Part shown: piece by piece, positions 9,866 to 21,745 of the stretch
How positions within the stretch are numbered: position 1 is the first letter of the stretch
Layout of the letters: each line of letters starts with the position of its first letter
From: Apium graveolens
Lineage: Eukaryota; Streptophyta; Magnoliopsida; Apiales; Apiaceae
Direction: 5' to 3'
Length of the DNA: 64,000 nt
Assembly: GCF_009905375.1 (NCBI RefSeq)
Contig: NC_133657.1
Span: 60,371,227 to 60,435,226 of the forward strand
The notes under the pieces: model-generated
The model's database searches: none
Told to the model about the DNA's origin: nothing
What the model saw: the letters and a program-made list of their open reading frames with translations, nothing else
Program-made: the position numbers and the translations under genes

Positions 9866-11825
9866 AAAATCTACTCGGGATCCTCGACTCCCGGTTTTAG
9901 AAAATATTTTCACCTTTGGGTCCCTATACTAAGGGTATATGCAAATTACCGCTATCCTCTAGCATAGGTATTATCAACTGAATCAACAGATATATATGGA
10001 AAGAATACGAAACAGGCATGCATATATATATACCATAGCAGCATGCTTCAATATATTGCAACATTTGCTAATTAACCAACATGCATCTATCGCAAGATAA
10101 TGCAAATACATATATTCATCACAACAATAGTTATAACGGGTAGAAAACTTGCCTGAGCGACTGGGGGTTACGAATGGCTCGGGACGAGTCTGATAACCTA
10201 TAAACAACAAGTAAGTTGGAATTAAACCAAAGTCACTTGTAAAATTCCTTCGCGAGTGTCTTACCAACTGCCTAACACACTTACCATAAATGTTTCATAC
10301 ATTAATTAACCCTTTTTGGTCCTTAACCTATGTTTCAAAGTAAGGCGAGGGGAAAAGTTTCGTTCGCGAAACGCCGTTACTTGAAACGGTCGTTTCTCCT
10401 AAACCGTGCATCGGAATCGAACGAACTACATATCAAAACGAAGCTCGTAACATGAGCTATCTAAACATAGCAATGGTCATAATCTAGAAGGGGGTTCTCG
10501 GGTCCTAATGTTATGCACAAAAACAGTCTAAAGAAAATCGGACGTTACGACGGCTATGTTTACGCGATTTCCCAATTTTAAACCATTCAAAACCAACCAC
10601 AAACCAACCTCAAATCCAACATACAACCAACATCCATCCTTACCACATCATAACAACCCCAACCAATTCAATTTTAACATTCATACTTATGCCTAAGCTT
10701 GAATTTAACTATACTACATTCTTTTAACCAAAACAACAAGATTTACCAATCCGATTCAATACCATTTCAATTCCAAACTCTAAATCACAAACACTAAGCT
10801 ACAATATCACCCTACTAATCAAAATCATCTTATAACACATAGGAATCTAGGGTTTGGAGATGATATACCTTCCTCGAAGTGGTGGGAGGAGCTAGGAAGC
10901 CTTAAGAAGCCTTGAGAAGTCTTAGGAATGCTTGGATCTTCATGGAAATCAAGAAAAATTTCAAGTTAAAAACTTGAAAACACTATTCATTGTCTTCTTC
11001 TTTGATTAAATGAAGAAGATTGAGAATGAATTAATGGCTTAAACTCATGATATAGCCCTAACTAAGCATAAAGATGATTAGGGAATTATCTTACCAATTT
11101 AGGAGGCTTGGATCTTGAGTTTTGAATTTCTTGCCCATTTGCAATAGTAAAAAGCCGAGAGCATGAAGAACAATGCCTTGGTTTCTTTTTTTTTGATTTT
11201 GATGAAAGTGATTTGCTTGGCTTGGTTGATTGGTTTTGTGTTTGATTTAGTTAATTACCTTGTTGCCCTTGATTTTGTGTGGTTCTCATTCAACCACACC
11301 TCCTTCCTTCCCATGTCATGCCTATGTCATGTGGTGATGTCATCCTTCCCTCCTTGTCCTCTTTTCATTGGTTGGGTGACATCACTCTCTCTAATCCCTT
11401 TGATTAACTTCCTAATTGTTTGCCTAATGACCGCGGATCTGTTATACGGTTCGCTTAACTTTCGTTCTCATTTATCGTTTGAAGGATCATACCCGGGATC
11501 TTATTACTTAGGTTCCCTTAACCTTTCTCAATACATTATATTCCTTTTTATGATCCTCTATTATAATCCTTTAATTTAAATCCTTTTTATCCTGTTACCT
11601 TATACTCAATTCTCTCCGTATCTAGTGTATTTCCGGGAAAATCAAAGTGTTCGGATTTGGATTCTGACGATCTTTACATACACTTATATCCCATATAAAG
11701 TACTAATAAAATCTCAGAATATCCATATCAGAACCCCTACATAGTGTGGCATGAAAAGTTTTCTCATTCAGCAAAAACATTATTCATAAGGGTTTCAAAA
11801 TTTCCCAAAAATTGGGGTTATTACA

Positions 11826-12184
11826 TAAGTAATTAAAAGATATTCCACTAACTAAATGATTAATTAAAAATACCGCGTAACCATTTATTTCGATTAAATT
11901 CAAAATAATCAATGAAGTATAACAGTCAATCATGGTTTGATGATTATCAGTATTTTAATTACAATGTATCGGGATTTATCAACTACTGACATAATCTATT
12001 AGTCAACGTAAGTTTAACTAATAACAGAGCATGTACGCATAATTAGTAGTTCAACATGCAATTTTCACATAAGATCATTTAGCATAACTGCATGTTATTA
12101 TGGTATCAATATTTAACACAATAATCAGTATCTAACAAGTACTGACACATAATAAGATACCATGCTTCAATAATACCATCAGTC
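11826..12184 (-). other. Non-coding 3' region of copia element A
   Basis: AT-rich sequence between the RNase H stop and the Tekay LTR. No ORF and no clear polypurine tract or LTR start is seen. It is probably the region that led to the lost 3' LTR. Confidence 0.4.
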
Positions 12185-12919
12185 TTAATTATCAGAGTTT
12201 GAGAATTGTCCTGATATCATTCCCAATTCATTCACCAATCTTGTGAAAGTAGCTTCACAGAGAGGCTTGGTGAATAAATCTGCTACTTGCTGATCTGTTG
12301 GAACAAAGACCAATTCCACTGTACCTGCTTCCACATGTTCCCTTATGAAATGGTACATGATGCTGATGTGTTTAGTCATTGAATGTTGCACTGGATTTTC
12401 TGTCATTACAATAGCACTTTAATTATCACAATATACAGGAATATAAGAATAGACTAACCCATAATCCAGCAGATGATTCTTCATCCATAGAATCTGACCA
12501 CAACAGCTTCCTGCAGCAATGTATTCTACTTCTGTAGTTGATGTGGAAATTGACTTTTATTTCTTGATATACCAAGAAACCAGTCTACTACCAAGGAGTT
12601 GGCAGCTTCTAGAAGTGCTTTTTCTGTCTATTTTGCATCCTGCAAAATCAGCATCTGAATATCCAATTAGCTTGAAGTCCGAATCTCTAGGATACCATAA
12701 TCCCAGATTCATGGTGCCTTTGAGATACTTAAAAATTATTTTCACAGCTAATAGATGAGGTTCTCTAGGATCAGCTTGGAACCTTGCACAGAGATAGATA
12801 GCATACATGATATCAGGTCTACTAGCAGTCAGATATATGAGTGAGCCAATCATACCTCTGTAGTTAGTTATATCTGCTGAAGAACCAGTATTGAAATCTA
12901 ACTTGGTTGTAGTGGCCAT
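12185..12919 (-). pseudogene. RNase H domain and C terminus of copia A pol
   Basis: On the - strand, 12919-12557 gives YRGMIGSLIYLTASRPDIMYA, CARFQADPREPHL and YSDADFAGCKIDRKSTS, the link between RT and RNase H. After a frame break, 12406-12185 gives PVQHSMTKHISIMYHFIREHV and ADLFTKPLCEATF, the usual end of copia pol. The two pieces are separated by stops, so no intact RNase H is made. Confidence 0.85.
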
Positions 12920-13063
12920 GGGAGTTGATGTAGTTGAGCAGTCTTACATTCCTAATCTTTTGAGTAGATTCCTGGTGTATTTGGATTGACTTATGAAGAT
13001 TCCTTCATCAGTCTGTTTAACTTGTAACCCCGGAAAATAACTCAATTCTCCCATCATACTCAT

Positions 13064-13752
13064 TTAATACCTGGACTGCATTAACTTTGCAAATCTCTCA
13101 CAGAGTTTATCATTAGTAGATCCAAAAATGATATCATCAACATATATTTGTACTAATAACAAGTCCCTACCAAGGTATTTATAAAAGAGATTTTTATCAA
13201 TTGTACCTCTTGTGAAACCACATTCTAGTAAAAATAGAGCAAGTGTTTCATACCAGGCCCTTGGAGCTTGCTTCAATCCAGTGCTTTATCCAATAATTAG
13301 ACATGATATGGATACTTTGGATCAATGAACCCTAAAGGCTTTTCAACATAAATTTCCTCTTCGAGTTATCCATTTAAGAATGCACTCTTCATATCCATTT
13401 GGAACGGCTTAAACTTCTTGTGAGTAGCATAGGCAAGAAAGATTCTAATTGCCTCAAGCCTTGCAACTAGAGCAAATGTCTCATCATAATCAATGCCTTC
13501 TTGTTGTGAGTAACCCTTTGCAACAAGTCTTGCTTTATTCCTTGTGATAATGCCCTCACTCTCAGTTTTGTTTCTGAACACCCATTTTGTGCCAACTACA
13601 AATCTGTTATTTGGTCTTGGCACAAGAGTCCAGACATTGTTCCTTTCAAATTCATTGAGTTCCTCTTGCATTGTTGTGACCCAGTCAGCATCTTGCAGAG
13701 ATTCTTCAACCTTCTTAGGTTCAGTTTGAGATAGAAAGAATGGTAGAAACAT
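13064..13752 (-). pseudogene. Reverse transcriptase of copia A (frameshifted)
   Basis: 13752-13366 gives [33 protein letters not shown] and [12 protein letters not shown]. 13276-13064 gives KQAPRAWYETLALFLLECGF and the catalytic YVDDIIFGSTND. The YVDD motif is intact, but the domain is split by a gap with stops around 13280-13365. Confidence 0.85.
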
Positions 13753-13975
13753 TCATTCTGAGTGGTTTTACTTGTTCTTACACCACTATCAGGGTTTCCA
13801 TTGATTAAGTCAGGTGTATGTGTGTGTGACTTAGACCATTTTATTGCAGATGGAAGTTAACTCCTTGAAGACGAACCTCCCCTTGATCCATGAACTCTCT
13901 GTTATTTATTTGATTAGTACCACTATTATTTCATGATGCTCCCCCTGAATCAGTATTCCCATTGTTATCAGTATT

Positions 13976-15060
13976 TCACTCATCAGAGTTTGAGGAAGAT
14001 GAGTCTGACGATCTTTCTACTGATATTTCTTGAGTTGAATTACTTGTAGTAGTCTCTGGATTTGAGTCATGTTGCTCCCCCTCAACATATGCTTCAGTGT
14101 TAGAAGAATTTCCACTATTCTGTGGAACCTCGGAGCTTTGAGTGATATCAGGATTTACTATATCAGGTTCAGGACTTAAAAGTTTAGCATAAGGTACTTT
14201 ATTTTCAAATCTCAATTTGTCATGGTCATTTTCATCTTCTAGACCTGTTATCTTCTTGTCATCAAAAGATACATGTATAGATTCCATGACTGTTCTTGTT
14301 CTCAGATTGTAAACTCTGAAGGCTTTTGTGGACAATGGATATCCCACAAAAATTCCTTCATCAGCTTTTAGATCAAACTTGGTCAGCTGCTCCGGATGAG
14401 TTTTGAGAACAAAACACTTACAACCAAAAATATGAAAATATTTCAAATTTGGCTTCTTTCCATTCACCATCTCAAATGGTGTTTTTCCATGCCTGTTGAT
14501 CAATGTTGCATTTTATGTGAAGCGAGCAGTTTGCACAGCCTTAGCCCAGAAGTAGGTAGGCAATCTTGCTTCTTCTAGCATGGTTCTTGCAGCTTCTATA
14601 AGATTTCTATTCTTTCTTTCAACAACTCCATTTTGTTGTGGAGTTCCAGGAGCAGAAAACTCTTGTTTTATCCCCTTGAGTTTGTAGACTCTTCCATAGA
14701 GCTATTTTTGAATTCAGTTCCTTTATCACTTCTGATGATATTCATTTTGTATGTTGATCCTTTTTCCAGCTCCCTCACACAATCAAGAAGAATGGATGGA
14801 GATTCATCCTTGGGGTGCAGAAAATACACCCATATGTATACCTCTTGTATATTCATAAATAATTACGAGTGCATACCTCTTCTTGACAATTGATATAACA
14901 TTCACTGGACTAAAGAGATCAATATGAAGTAGATGATATGGTTCAATAATGGGGGATTCAGTTTTACTCCTGAAAGATGTTTTCCTTCGCTTGGCTTTCT
15001 GGCATGAATCACACAAGCCATCAGGAGTAAACACTGCATTGGGCAATCCTCTCATAAGAT
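13976..15060 (-). pseudogene. Integrase of copia A (frameshifted)
   Basis: 15060 downward holds the zinc-binding and core regions (LCDSCQKAKRRKTSF, LLHIDLFSPVNV, then IIRSDKGTEF after a shift). 14503-13976 gives the C-terminal part (GKTPFEMVNGKKPNLKYFHI, FGCKCFVLKTHPEQLTKFDL, AFRVYNLRTRTVMESIHVSF) and a Ser-rich linker to RT. Several stops and frame changes separate these pieces. Catalytic Asp residues in HIDLF and RSDKG can be seen; the Glu region is disrupted. Confidence 0.8.
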
Positions 15061-15560
15061 CTTTCCTCACAAGTTCATTGATATTGTTGAAGTTGAGGTG
15101 AGAAAGCCTTTTATGCCAGTTCCAGCTGTCTTCCACCACAGATTCTCTACTCATTAGACAAACTTCTGATTCATCAGTACTTGTGGAGACCCTGGCTTCA
15201 TATAAACTACCAAGTCTTACACCATTCAACGCATTCTTGCCATCAGACTTACTGACAATTTCACAATGCTCCTCATAGAAGTTGACATGGTAACCTCTGT
15301 CACAGATTTGACTCACACTGATCAGATTATGCTTGAGTCCTGCAACTAGAGCTATATTTTCAATGATGACATTTCCAACTTTGATTTTGCCATATCCCAA
15401 GATTTTTCCTAAGTTGTCATCTCCATAAGAAACATTTGGGCCAGCCTTCTCCTCAAATTCGGATAGCAGGGTTTTATAACCAGTCATGTGTCCTTAACAT
15501 CCACTGTCCAAGACTAAAGTATTCCTACTATTACCCTGCAATCAGTAATTTGAATCAGTT
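15061..15560 (-). pseudogene. Protease and pre-integrase region of copia A
   Basis: The - strand reads VLDSGC, then TAA at 15494-15496, then GHMTGYKTLLSEF. DSG is the copia aspartic protease active site (15500-15508), and the stop falls two codons after it. Downstream SYGDDNLGKILGYGKIKVG, LVAGLKHNLISVSQICDRGY and NWHKRLSHLNFNNINELVRK are the usual protease end and GAG-pre-integrase motifs. Confidence 0.85.
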
Positions 15561-15756
15561 AGTGTTTTTAAGGACCCAGACTTGCTTGGATCCTTTGGTC
15601 TTTTTAAGTTTGTTAACATATACAGCAGAAGACTTTTTATCATAGTTTATGTTAACATTCTTACTATCAGTATTTATACATGTAGAACCAGATTTTGCTT
15701 TAACTAAAGAGGGTTTCAGTTTATAATAATCATAATACAAACTGTGATACTCTTTA

Positions 15757-15920
15757 CATGTATAAATAGAGTGCCAAACACTACCACAATGAAAACAAGG
15801 ATTCCGTGGTTTATATCTAACTGTTCTATTCCTAAACTCTGATTTGTAAGGAACAACATTTATCTTTTTATTCTTCCTACAAGAATTAGCAAGATGATTA
15901 GTGCTACCACAGTTTAAACA
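15757..15920 (-). pseudogene. Two extra CCHC knuckles between gag and protease of copia A
   Basis: The - strand encodes CLNCGSTNHLANSC (about 15920-15879) and CFHCGSVWHSIYTC (about 15798-15757), both fitting CX2CX4HX4C. With the gag knuckle at 16791-16832, this polyprotein had three knuckle-like motifs. The stretch between is basic. Nucleic acid binding is the expected role. Confidence 0.75.
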
Positions 15921-15996
15921 GGTCTTTCTAGGTGCATTAGGAGGACTTATATAATTTTAATTCTTATTAACACATACCTTACCATTCCTATTTTTC

Positions 15997-17933
15997 CTAG
16001 ACCTTTTCCTCCTTATCTTTCATGTGTACGTCCTTCAGCTTTTGCTTAAGCTGATTCTGAGTCATTGAACCAATATTTACTGATTTTGTGTGAACTTGTT
16101 CACTCTTATCAGTTTTTAAGTTTGATCTAGGTGATAAGGTTGTACCTTCCTCATGGATTGACTTAACAATATTGGCACTTGGATTAAACTTAATGGTCTT
16201 TATTTGAACCTTGTTCAGTTTGACCTTGCTATCAGTTTTTATAGATTCTATTTTCTCAGTTTCTTTTCCACTTTTCTTATTGGAATTAGATCTAACAGAA
16301 TATCCTATCCTGATCCCCAACAGCCATTCTCTAAAATTTCCTGAATTGTCTTTCCTGAGTTAGTCCAAAGTTTAATAATTTCTCTTTCTTTAGCTAACTC
16401 CTTCTCTAGATAAGCGTGTTTTTCTAACAATTTTTCTTTAACATAAACAATATTATCTCTTTCTTTTTGAATTTCTAGCATGGAAAGCAACTCAGTTTCT
16501 AGGTAATCATTCCTTTTCTTAAGCACAGAGTTTTCACTCTTAATTCTATTGTTCTTTAAGGTTTGATCCCTAAAACTAACATGCAAAGTCTTAAGAAATA
16601 ATATTAATTCATAGATATCAGCAGTATCAAATGCAAGAGTAGACTGAGGTACCTTTAATTCAGCATTGTCGGTCTTAGCATTAGCATTTACCATGAGAGC
16701 ATAGTTGATCCCATCATCTGAGTCTGATGAATCATCCCAGTTTCTCTTCTTTGAGATCAAAACTTGTTTCTTCTCAGCTCTGGGTTTTCTGCAGTCAGCT
16801 GCAAAGTATCCAAGTCCATCACAGTTGTAACATCTCTCTCTTGACTTGTCAGGTTTTCCAGATCTAGCTTCCTTCCAATCAGTGTCTCTTCTGTTGTTCC
16901 TCTTATCAGAGTTTGAGGAACTGGAACCTTTTCTGGAAAATCTTCTCCCTTTCTTGAAGTTTCTGTAGACCATCTTCGTGAAACTTTTAACTAGTAGGGC
17001 AGCCATTTGATCCATATCTTCATTATTGTTGTGATCACTATCAGTATCTGATTCAGTATCAGGATTTGAGTCATCATCAGAATTTGATAATTCAGTATCT
17101 GACTTAGAAATCATGGATTTCCCTTTGGAGTAGCTTTTCCTCCTAGCTTTCTCATTTGGCTTCTCTTCAACCTTGAGTGCAACTGGTCTAGATTTAGATC
17201 CTTTCATCTTGCTTATGTGCTCCATCTCTAGTTCATGAGTTTTCAGAACTCCATAGATCTCATCTAGAGATGTGTCGTCAAGTTCATAGTTATCCCTTAT
17301 TGATGTCACTTTAAAGTCCCACTTTTCAGGTAGAGCAAGTTGGAACTTTAAGTTTGAGTCCTCCAAATCATATTCTTTGTTGACAAGGGATAAGTCATTC
17401 AGCAACTTTTGAAATCTGTCATAGATCTCAGTTAGGGACTCATTGTCCCTTGAGTCAAAGTGCTCATATTCTTGAGTAAGTACTGTCATCGTGTTCTTCT
17501 TGATAGCGGTTGTACCTTGACACTTTACTTCTAAAGCATCTCATGTCTTTTTTTTCTTACATCCAATAAATCTATTGGACATAACACTATCAAGACTGTT
17601 GTGCAGGATATGTCTGACCTTAGCATCCTTCATAATAGATGAGAGATCTTCAGGAGTATAGTCCTTCCTGTCTTTGTCTATCATCTTCTCTAGTTCTCCT
17701 GCAACAGAAACGGCTACCTTCTTTGGTTTATGAGGACCATCATAAATCCTATTTAGATATTCAGGATCTATGGCTTCCAAACACATGGCCATCCTGACTT
17801 TTCAGATTGGATATTAATGTATCTTCAGGATCGGCACCTTGATTGCTTCATACCTACTCATGTTGCTGCTAATCTGTGATGTGGCTGGGGGTGGTGGTTT
17901 TGGATCCCGTATTTCTTCTTCTTTTTCTGACAT
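15997..17933 (-). pseudogene. gag of copia A with altered zinc knuckle
   Basis: The frame starts at ATG 17933-17931 (MSEKEEEIRDPKPPPP). It has stops before MAMCLEAIDPEYLNRIYDGP (17792-17541), a frame change, then a long open part (17489-16305) with TQEYEHFDSRDNESLTEIYD and SNLKFQLALPEKWDFKV, the UBN2-type gag core. The knuckle at 16832-16791 reads CYNCDGLGYFAADC: the zinc-binding His is Tyr. A Lys-rich, coiled-coil-like tail follows (to 15997). Confidence 0.85.
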
Positions 17934-17979
17934 TGTTGATTGATTTTCATATCTTAAACTGTTTGTACGTTAATAGCAA

Positions 17980-17991
17980 GCTCTGATACCA
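17980..17991 (-). promoter_or_regulatory. Primer binding site of copia A, initiator Met tRNA
   Basis: On the - strand TGGTATCAGAGC lies two bases after the LTR end (CCTAACA then AT). Confidence 0.9.
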
Positions 17992-17993
17992 AT

Positions 17994-18488
17994 TGTTAGG
18001 CCCTTAATCAACTATAAAGGGGGGGGATTAATACAGTTAATACAATCAATTCGATAAAATTTCAACAGAATCAACAGTTTTTATATTAATAGATAAAAAC
18101 TGATTACAAACGTACTCTCTCGAAAGGATAAACAATTATCCTTGAGAGCTGCTAGGTTATGTGAAAGATATAACAATGTTCACAATGCTTATAGCATGAA
18201 CCTAATATGTGCTTTATATAGAGCACATCTATACAATGTATAAGGAATCTTATTCTATCAACAAGAAAACCTAATACAATGCTTCTGAGATAAAGTCCTT
18301 CACCGTCTTGAGTTCCTGTTTCCTTTTCCATATCAAAGATCAACTGATGTGACAAATACTGATTACATCATTCGTTGACATCATCACCCGTCGATATCAT
18401 TATCCGTTGATATCATCATCCGTTGATATATAAGTTCTGATGTGAACTTCTGATAGTTTCTACTTGATATTATCAATTGCTCCTAACA
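17994..18488 (-). repeat. 5' LTR of copia A (495 bp)
   Basis: On the - strand it starts TGTTAGGAGCAATTGATA and ends GGGCCTAACA next to the PBS. The ends form TGTTAGG/CCTAACA, a 7 bp inverted repeat. A four-copy 16 bp repeat (18369-18432) lies near its 5' end, in U3. The flank beyond it is TTTAA (18489-18493). Confidence 0.85.
18369..18432 (-). repeat. Four-copy 16 bp tandem repeat in the U3 of copia A
   Basis: Four contiguous 16-mers (cattcgttgacatcat, cacccgtcgatatcat, tatccgttgatatcat, catccgttgatatata) with a constant register. Because it sits in U3, an enhancer role is plausible but inferred. Confidence 0.85.
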
Positions 18489-18639
18489 TTTAATATAAAA
18501 GTTCAAGTAGGTTCTTATAAATATTTTTCGGTGTTTTCTAATGTGAATTAATTATCACTGCAAATTTCATATAGCATGTTGAGTTCCAAACCCTAAACAA
18601 AAAAAACTGATTTTCTTAAAAGCAATTTACAAACTCCAA

Positions 18640-19004
18640 AAGAAAAATGAAAAAACACACATTCACCTCCTGTGTGCATTTCATACCTAATAAAATACGA
18701 ATAACAAGAATAGCTCTTGCATCATCTATATTGAAAATATTCCTTATCTTACTAACCTTATCACTTCGAATTGAATTAGTGTACTCGATATCCACTCACG
18801 AATCTGACTTTCTCTAATTCAATGGTCTCTAAACGCCTCTATAATCTTGCCATTCCCCAGCACCCACCTAAAACCTTTCTTCAACTCCTCCTTACTAGGT
18901 AACGCAATCGCGTTGTGTCGGCTTTGAGAAGATTCAAATCCAACCCTGAATTTTTTAAACATACCTGAATCCAGAAAATACCTAAAAATGAAATCTAAAC
19001 CCAC
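18640..19004 (-). pseudogene. LINE pol fragment downstream of RT
   Basis: The - strand reads KEELKKGFRWVLGNGKIIEAFRD. After a frame shift come VDIEYTNS and KVSKIRNIFNIDDARAILVI. This matches the stretch following RT in plant LINE ORF2 (LLKKGxRWxxGNGxxIxxWxDxW, then a D-A-xx-IL block), which the intact LINE at 30-34 kb also has. No poly(A) end is seen. Confidence 0.5.
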
Positions 19005-19514
19005 CTATTGGACTTTGTATCGGATTGAATTCCGATAACACCCGAAACTCGAACATCAAATAAAAAGTTGATTTTTTTAAATAATTCAGAAAATTTTTAA
19101 AAATAAATGAATAGTTTAAATCAATTTAAAATCTCACATGCAGAATTCAGTTTTTCTTAAAATAGTTAAATATAACCTAAGACAAGAATCATGAATTTAG
19201 AACAACGAATAATAGATTAAAAATTCTCTTCAACCTTCAGCAGTAATCTAATCATTACTCAATAGATATATGGTCTTGTAATCATGAAATTAGGATATGA
19301 TCGTGAAATCATGCGAGCAGTAGAGAGAATTATGTAAATACATTATTTTATTACTCTCTCTGTCCCACGCATTTCATTACGCTTTCTTTTTATGAATTTC
19401 CTTTACAATTCTCTATATTTCAAGAGTATCCAAATGTATTAAAATTTGGTAATGTAAAAATTACATGTTTCCTCTATTTTCCTCCACTATACTCACTTTA
19501 TATATTAATTATTA
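19005..19514. other. Intergenic AT-rich DNA with a MITE-like terminus
   Basis: No gene is supported. At 19358-19390 the sequence tactctctctgtcccacgca resembles the CTCCCTCCGTCCC-type terminus common to many plant mariner-type MITEs. No clear partner terminus was found nearby. Confidence 0.35.
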
Positions 19515-19960
19515 TTAGGTATTAAAATATCATAAAAGGGGAGTTGAATATAATACTCACAAATATTTCGATTTAACGCAGATCAGTAATTTATGTGCGG
19601 AATCGAAATAACACAAATAGCAAGTTCGAGGAATATATCATGTATTAAAATAAACATTGAGTTTTTCTAAGCTCTAATCAATTAAGATTCGCTACGATGA
19701 TTTCAAGAGCGTGACGTTCCAATTTAGAGCTTAAAAATGAATGCTTTGAATAATAATAGCTCTTGGTGTCTATGACATAGTTATTTTCTACTTTTCACAC
19801 TTTTGTGGTGACAAGTATAATAAATAAAAACTTTTCTTTTTTTAAAAGGCTACGAAAATATTAATTAGAAGGGAACACTTTGGCCTTTATAACAAAAGAC
19901 CAAAGTCAAAGAACAACCATCATAGAAACTTATCACCACTGCATACCCAATTTAAAACCA
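19515..19960 (-). repeat. Possible copia LTR remnant (R-U5 part)
   Basis: On the - strand there is a TATA-like gttataaagg near 19890. About 350 bp further comes a U5-like end with tattatattcaactcccc. Copia LTRs in this window end in the same manner (attcaaccccc...). No PBS or terminal TG/CA could be fixed, so the limits are approximate. Confidence 0.35.
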
Positions 19961-21527
19961 ACCACATAAGCTCTACACACATAACCCTACGACCTAAGGC
20001 AATTATCATGACCAACCCATGAAAATTAAGTTCTCACTAACCCAACTAATAATAGAACTAAAACTAAATAATTCATCTAATCACTACTCGACATACTATA
20101 ACACTACCCTCCTACATATTTCTTGCTTTTAAATGTTGCTCCCCTCTGTTTTTTTATCAAATATTTTCTTCATATTGAAACAAGATCTTTTTTATTGATG
20201 TTCTGACGCCTGGTGCATTGTTCTGGTTCATAGGCGACTAACACAGAACTGATTATCTTGATCTCTTTACAACTCTTTAGTCAATAATGAATGTAGATGC
20301 TTCATTATTTCACTCCACTGAAATCTTGTGATCTTAAAACTCAAATCAGTACACTTCGTTATCACTGAAATCCTTCTGATATTTCATCATTCACGAGGGC
20401 TTGAACATATTAATGAAATTTTTTCATGACTCTTCTTCAGACTTCAAGCTGCAAACTTCAAGTTTTAATTTCATGTTTTGATTCTTTTATTTAACTATTC
20501 TTCTATTTTTTGGATTTTTGTGCTTCATAGTTAATATCATTTACATGTCTTTTATCCTATGTTGAGTTATAGTTACATTTATTATATATTACGTTATAAG
20601 ATACTTTACAATCTCTTTTTATTTGATTGTTAGAGTTCAACGAACAAATTCTTACAGGATAACTCAAGTGACAACAAGAAAAAAGTGAATACTGAAAAAC
20701 GGAAAAAAAATTAAATGCATTCTGGATCATATATACAATATCATATTTCTAAAAAATGAGAATACAAGTAAAACATATATGCAATAGCGTCCTTACAAGT
20801 GAACACCTATTAAAATTTCTTAAAAAAGGGACTTTAACTTGATCTACAAAATTAAAATTATAAATGGTGTGAACGATATACTATATTTTGATCAAAATAT
20901 CAAGTCGATTGTATTGTACATTATCTCATATATTGAATCGTCATATCTTCTGCAAGCTTTTAAGTTTTTTTATTGACTTTTTAAATTGGATGTTCAAATC
21001 CATTTTTTAAAATAAAAAGTAGAACTTTCATTAACTTGATAAAGAATCAGACACATCTCCAAACATGAGAAGATTAAATCTTGGAAGATATTTAATGAAT
21101 ACGGAATGCTAGCCATTTCATGGGTTACTTTCTTCGCTTGCTTTATATCAAAAAAATCGATACATCAATTATAAAATAAAGGAATCATGAAAAGTCTACA
21201 ATATGTTTTTCACTATAAGTTGGTTATCCACCTGTTTATGGAGAGAATGCACTATTAGTAATGAATCTGTTTCAATTTTCACTGGTTTGTGTATTTATGG
21301 TATATATATGTCAAAATGATGTAACACTTTAGCCGCGTAGGTACTCGAACTCAGGCCGAGTAATCTTATTGATCTATCTTTATAGATCATGATCCCTAAA
21401 ATAGCATAGTCAAAGTCCTTAAACTTAAATATCGGTTGAAAATTATGTCAAAAAAGTCTAAACTTTTCTTTACACATGCGAAATCATCGTTTTGAAAATA
21501 TTTTAAATATCGGTTCGTAAATGATGT
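19961..21527. other. Intergenic DNA, no supported gene
   Basis: AT-rich. Only short, unconvincing frames occur. Parts of 20150-20460 look like LTR or retroelement leader sequence, but no diagnostic motif was found. Confidence 0.4.
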
Positions 21528-21745
21528 CTATGCTCTATTTATTATTGTGACAACTAAAGTTAGCGCTTCACGCACTCCAACTGCTTTTGCTTCAAAAATC
21601 GGGACTTCTCCTTCATCTCGAATTGTCCTCCATTTAACAAACATCGTATATTCATCCGTAAGCAACAAATCAACAGAGAACAATTGTTCTCCCATGACCA
21701 CTGATGCATCCGCATTCATTTTCAGATTTTCTTTTTAAGGTGACA
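21528..21745 (-). pseudogene. LINE RNase H (RVT_3-type) fragment
   Basis: The - strand reads a WVSP block, a TAA, then LKMNADASVVMGEQLFSVDL, then IFEAKAVGVREALTLV. The pattern WxxP..LKxNxDA...E-A-xx-REAL is that of the RNase H domain ending plant LINE ORF2; compare the TDAA and ELAEAIGIREAL motifs of the intact LINE here. It lies on the 5' side of the other fragment (18640-19004), the wrong order for one element, so it is a separate insertion. Confidence 0.65.

Larger units (their letters stand above)
4371..11825 (-). mobile_element. 5' half of a Tekay-like chromovirus (Ty3/gypsy)
   Basis: Read on the - strand it has a 4.1 kb LTR (11825 down to 7712), a GAAG spacer, a PBS matching initiator-Met tRNA, and a decayed gag. 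The LTR length, the terminal inverted repeat TGTAA...TTACA and the gag core motifs fit the Tekay/Del chromovirus group. The element is cut at 4370 by the Athila LTR, so pol and the other LTR lie beyond the window. The base after the LTR on the right is within the 3' part of copia element A, so Tekay probably inserted there (flank TAAGT at 11826-11830). Confidence 0.7.
7712..11825 (-). repeat. 5' LTR of the Tekay-like element (4114 bp)
   Basis: On the - strand it starts TGTAATAACCCCAA at 11825 and ends GGGGGTGTTACA at 7712, next to the PBS. The ends form a TGTAA/TTACA inverted repeat. It contains a three-copy 30 bp repeat, a five-copy 54 bp repeat and TA microsatellites. The open frames inside it (such as 11163-11579 on the + strand) are not supported as genes. 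Confidence 0.8.
11826..18488 (-). mobile_element. Ty1/copia element A (decayed, 3' end lost)
   Basis: On the - strand: a 495 bp 5' LTR (18488 to 17994), iMet PBS, gag with zinc knuckle, protease, integrase, RT and RNase H, ending at 12185. About 360 bp of non-coding sequence follows before the Tekay LTR. No 3' LTR is present, which fits interruption by the Tekay insertion. Protein motifs are those of large plant copia elements of the SIRE/Tork type. All domains carry stops or frameshifts. Confidence 0.85.

Noticed and set aside
11163..11579. 138-codon membrane-like ORF on the + strand
   Set aside because: It lies inside the 4.1 kb Tekay LTR and is AT/T-driven; no homology pattern is recognised.
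18640..21745. One LINE spanning both LINE fragments
   Set aside because: The RNase H part lies upstream of the post-RT part on the - strand, the reverse of the normal order.
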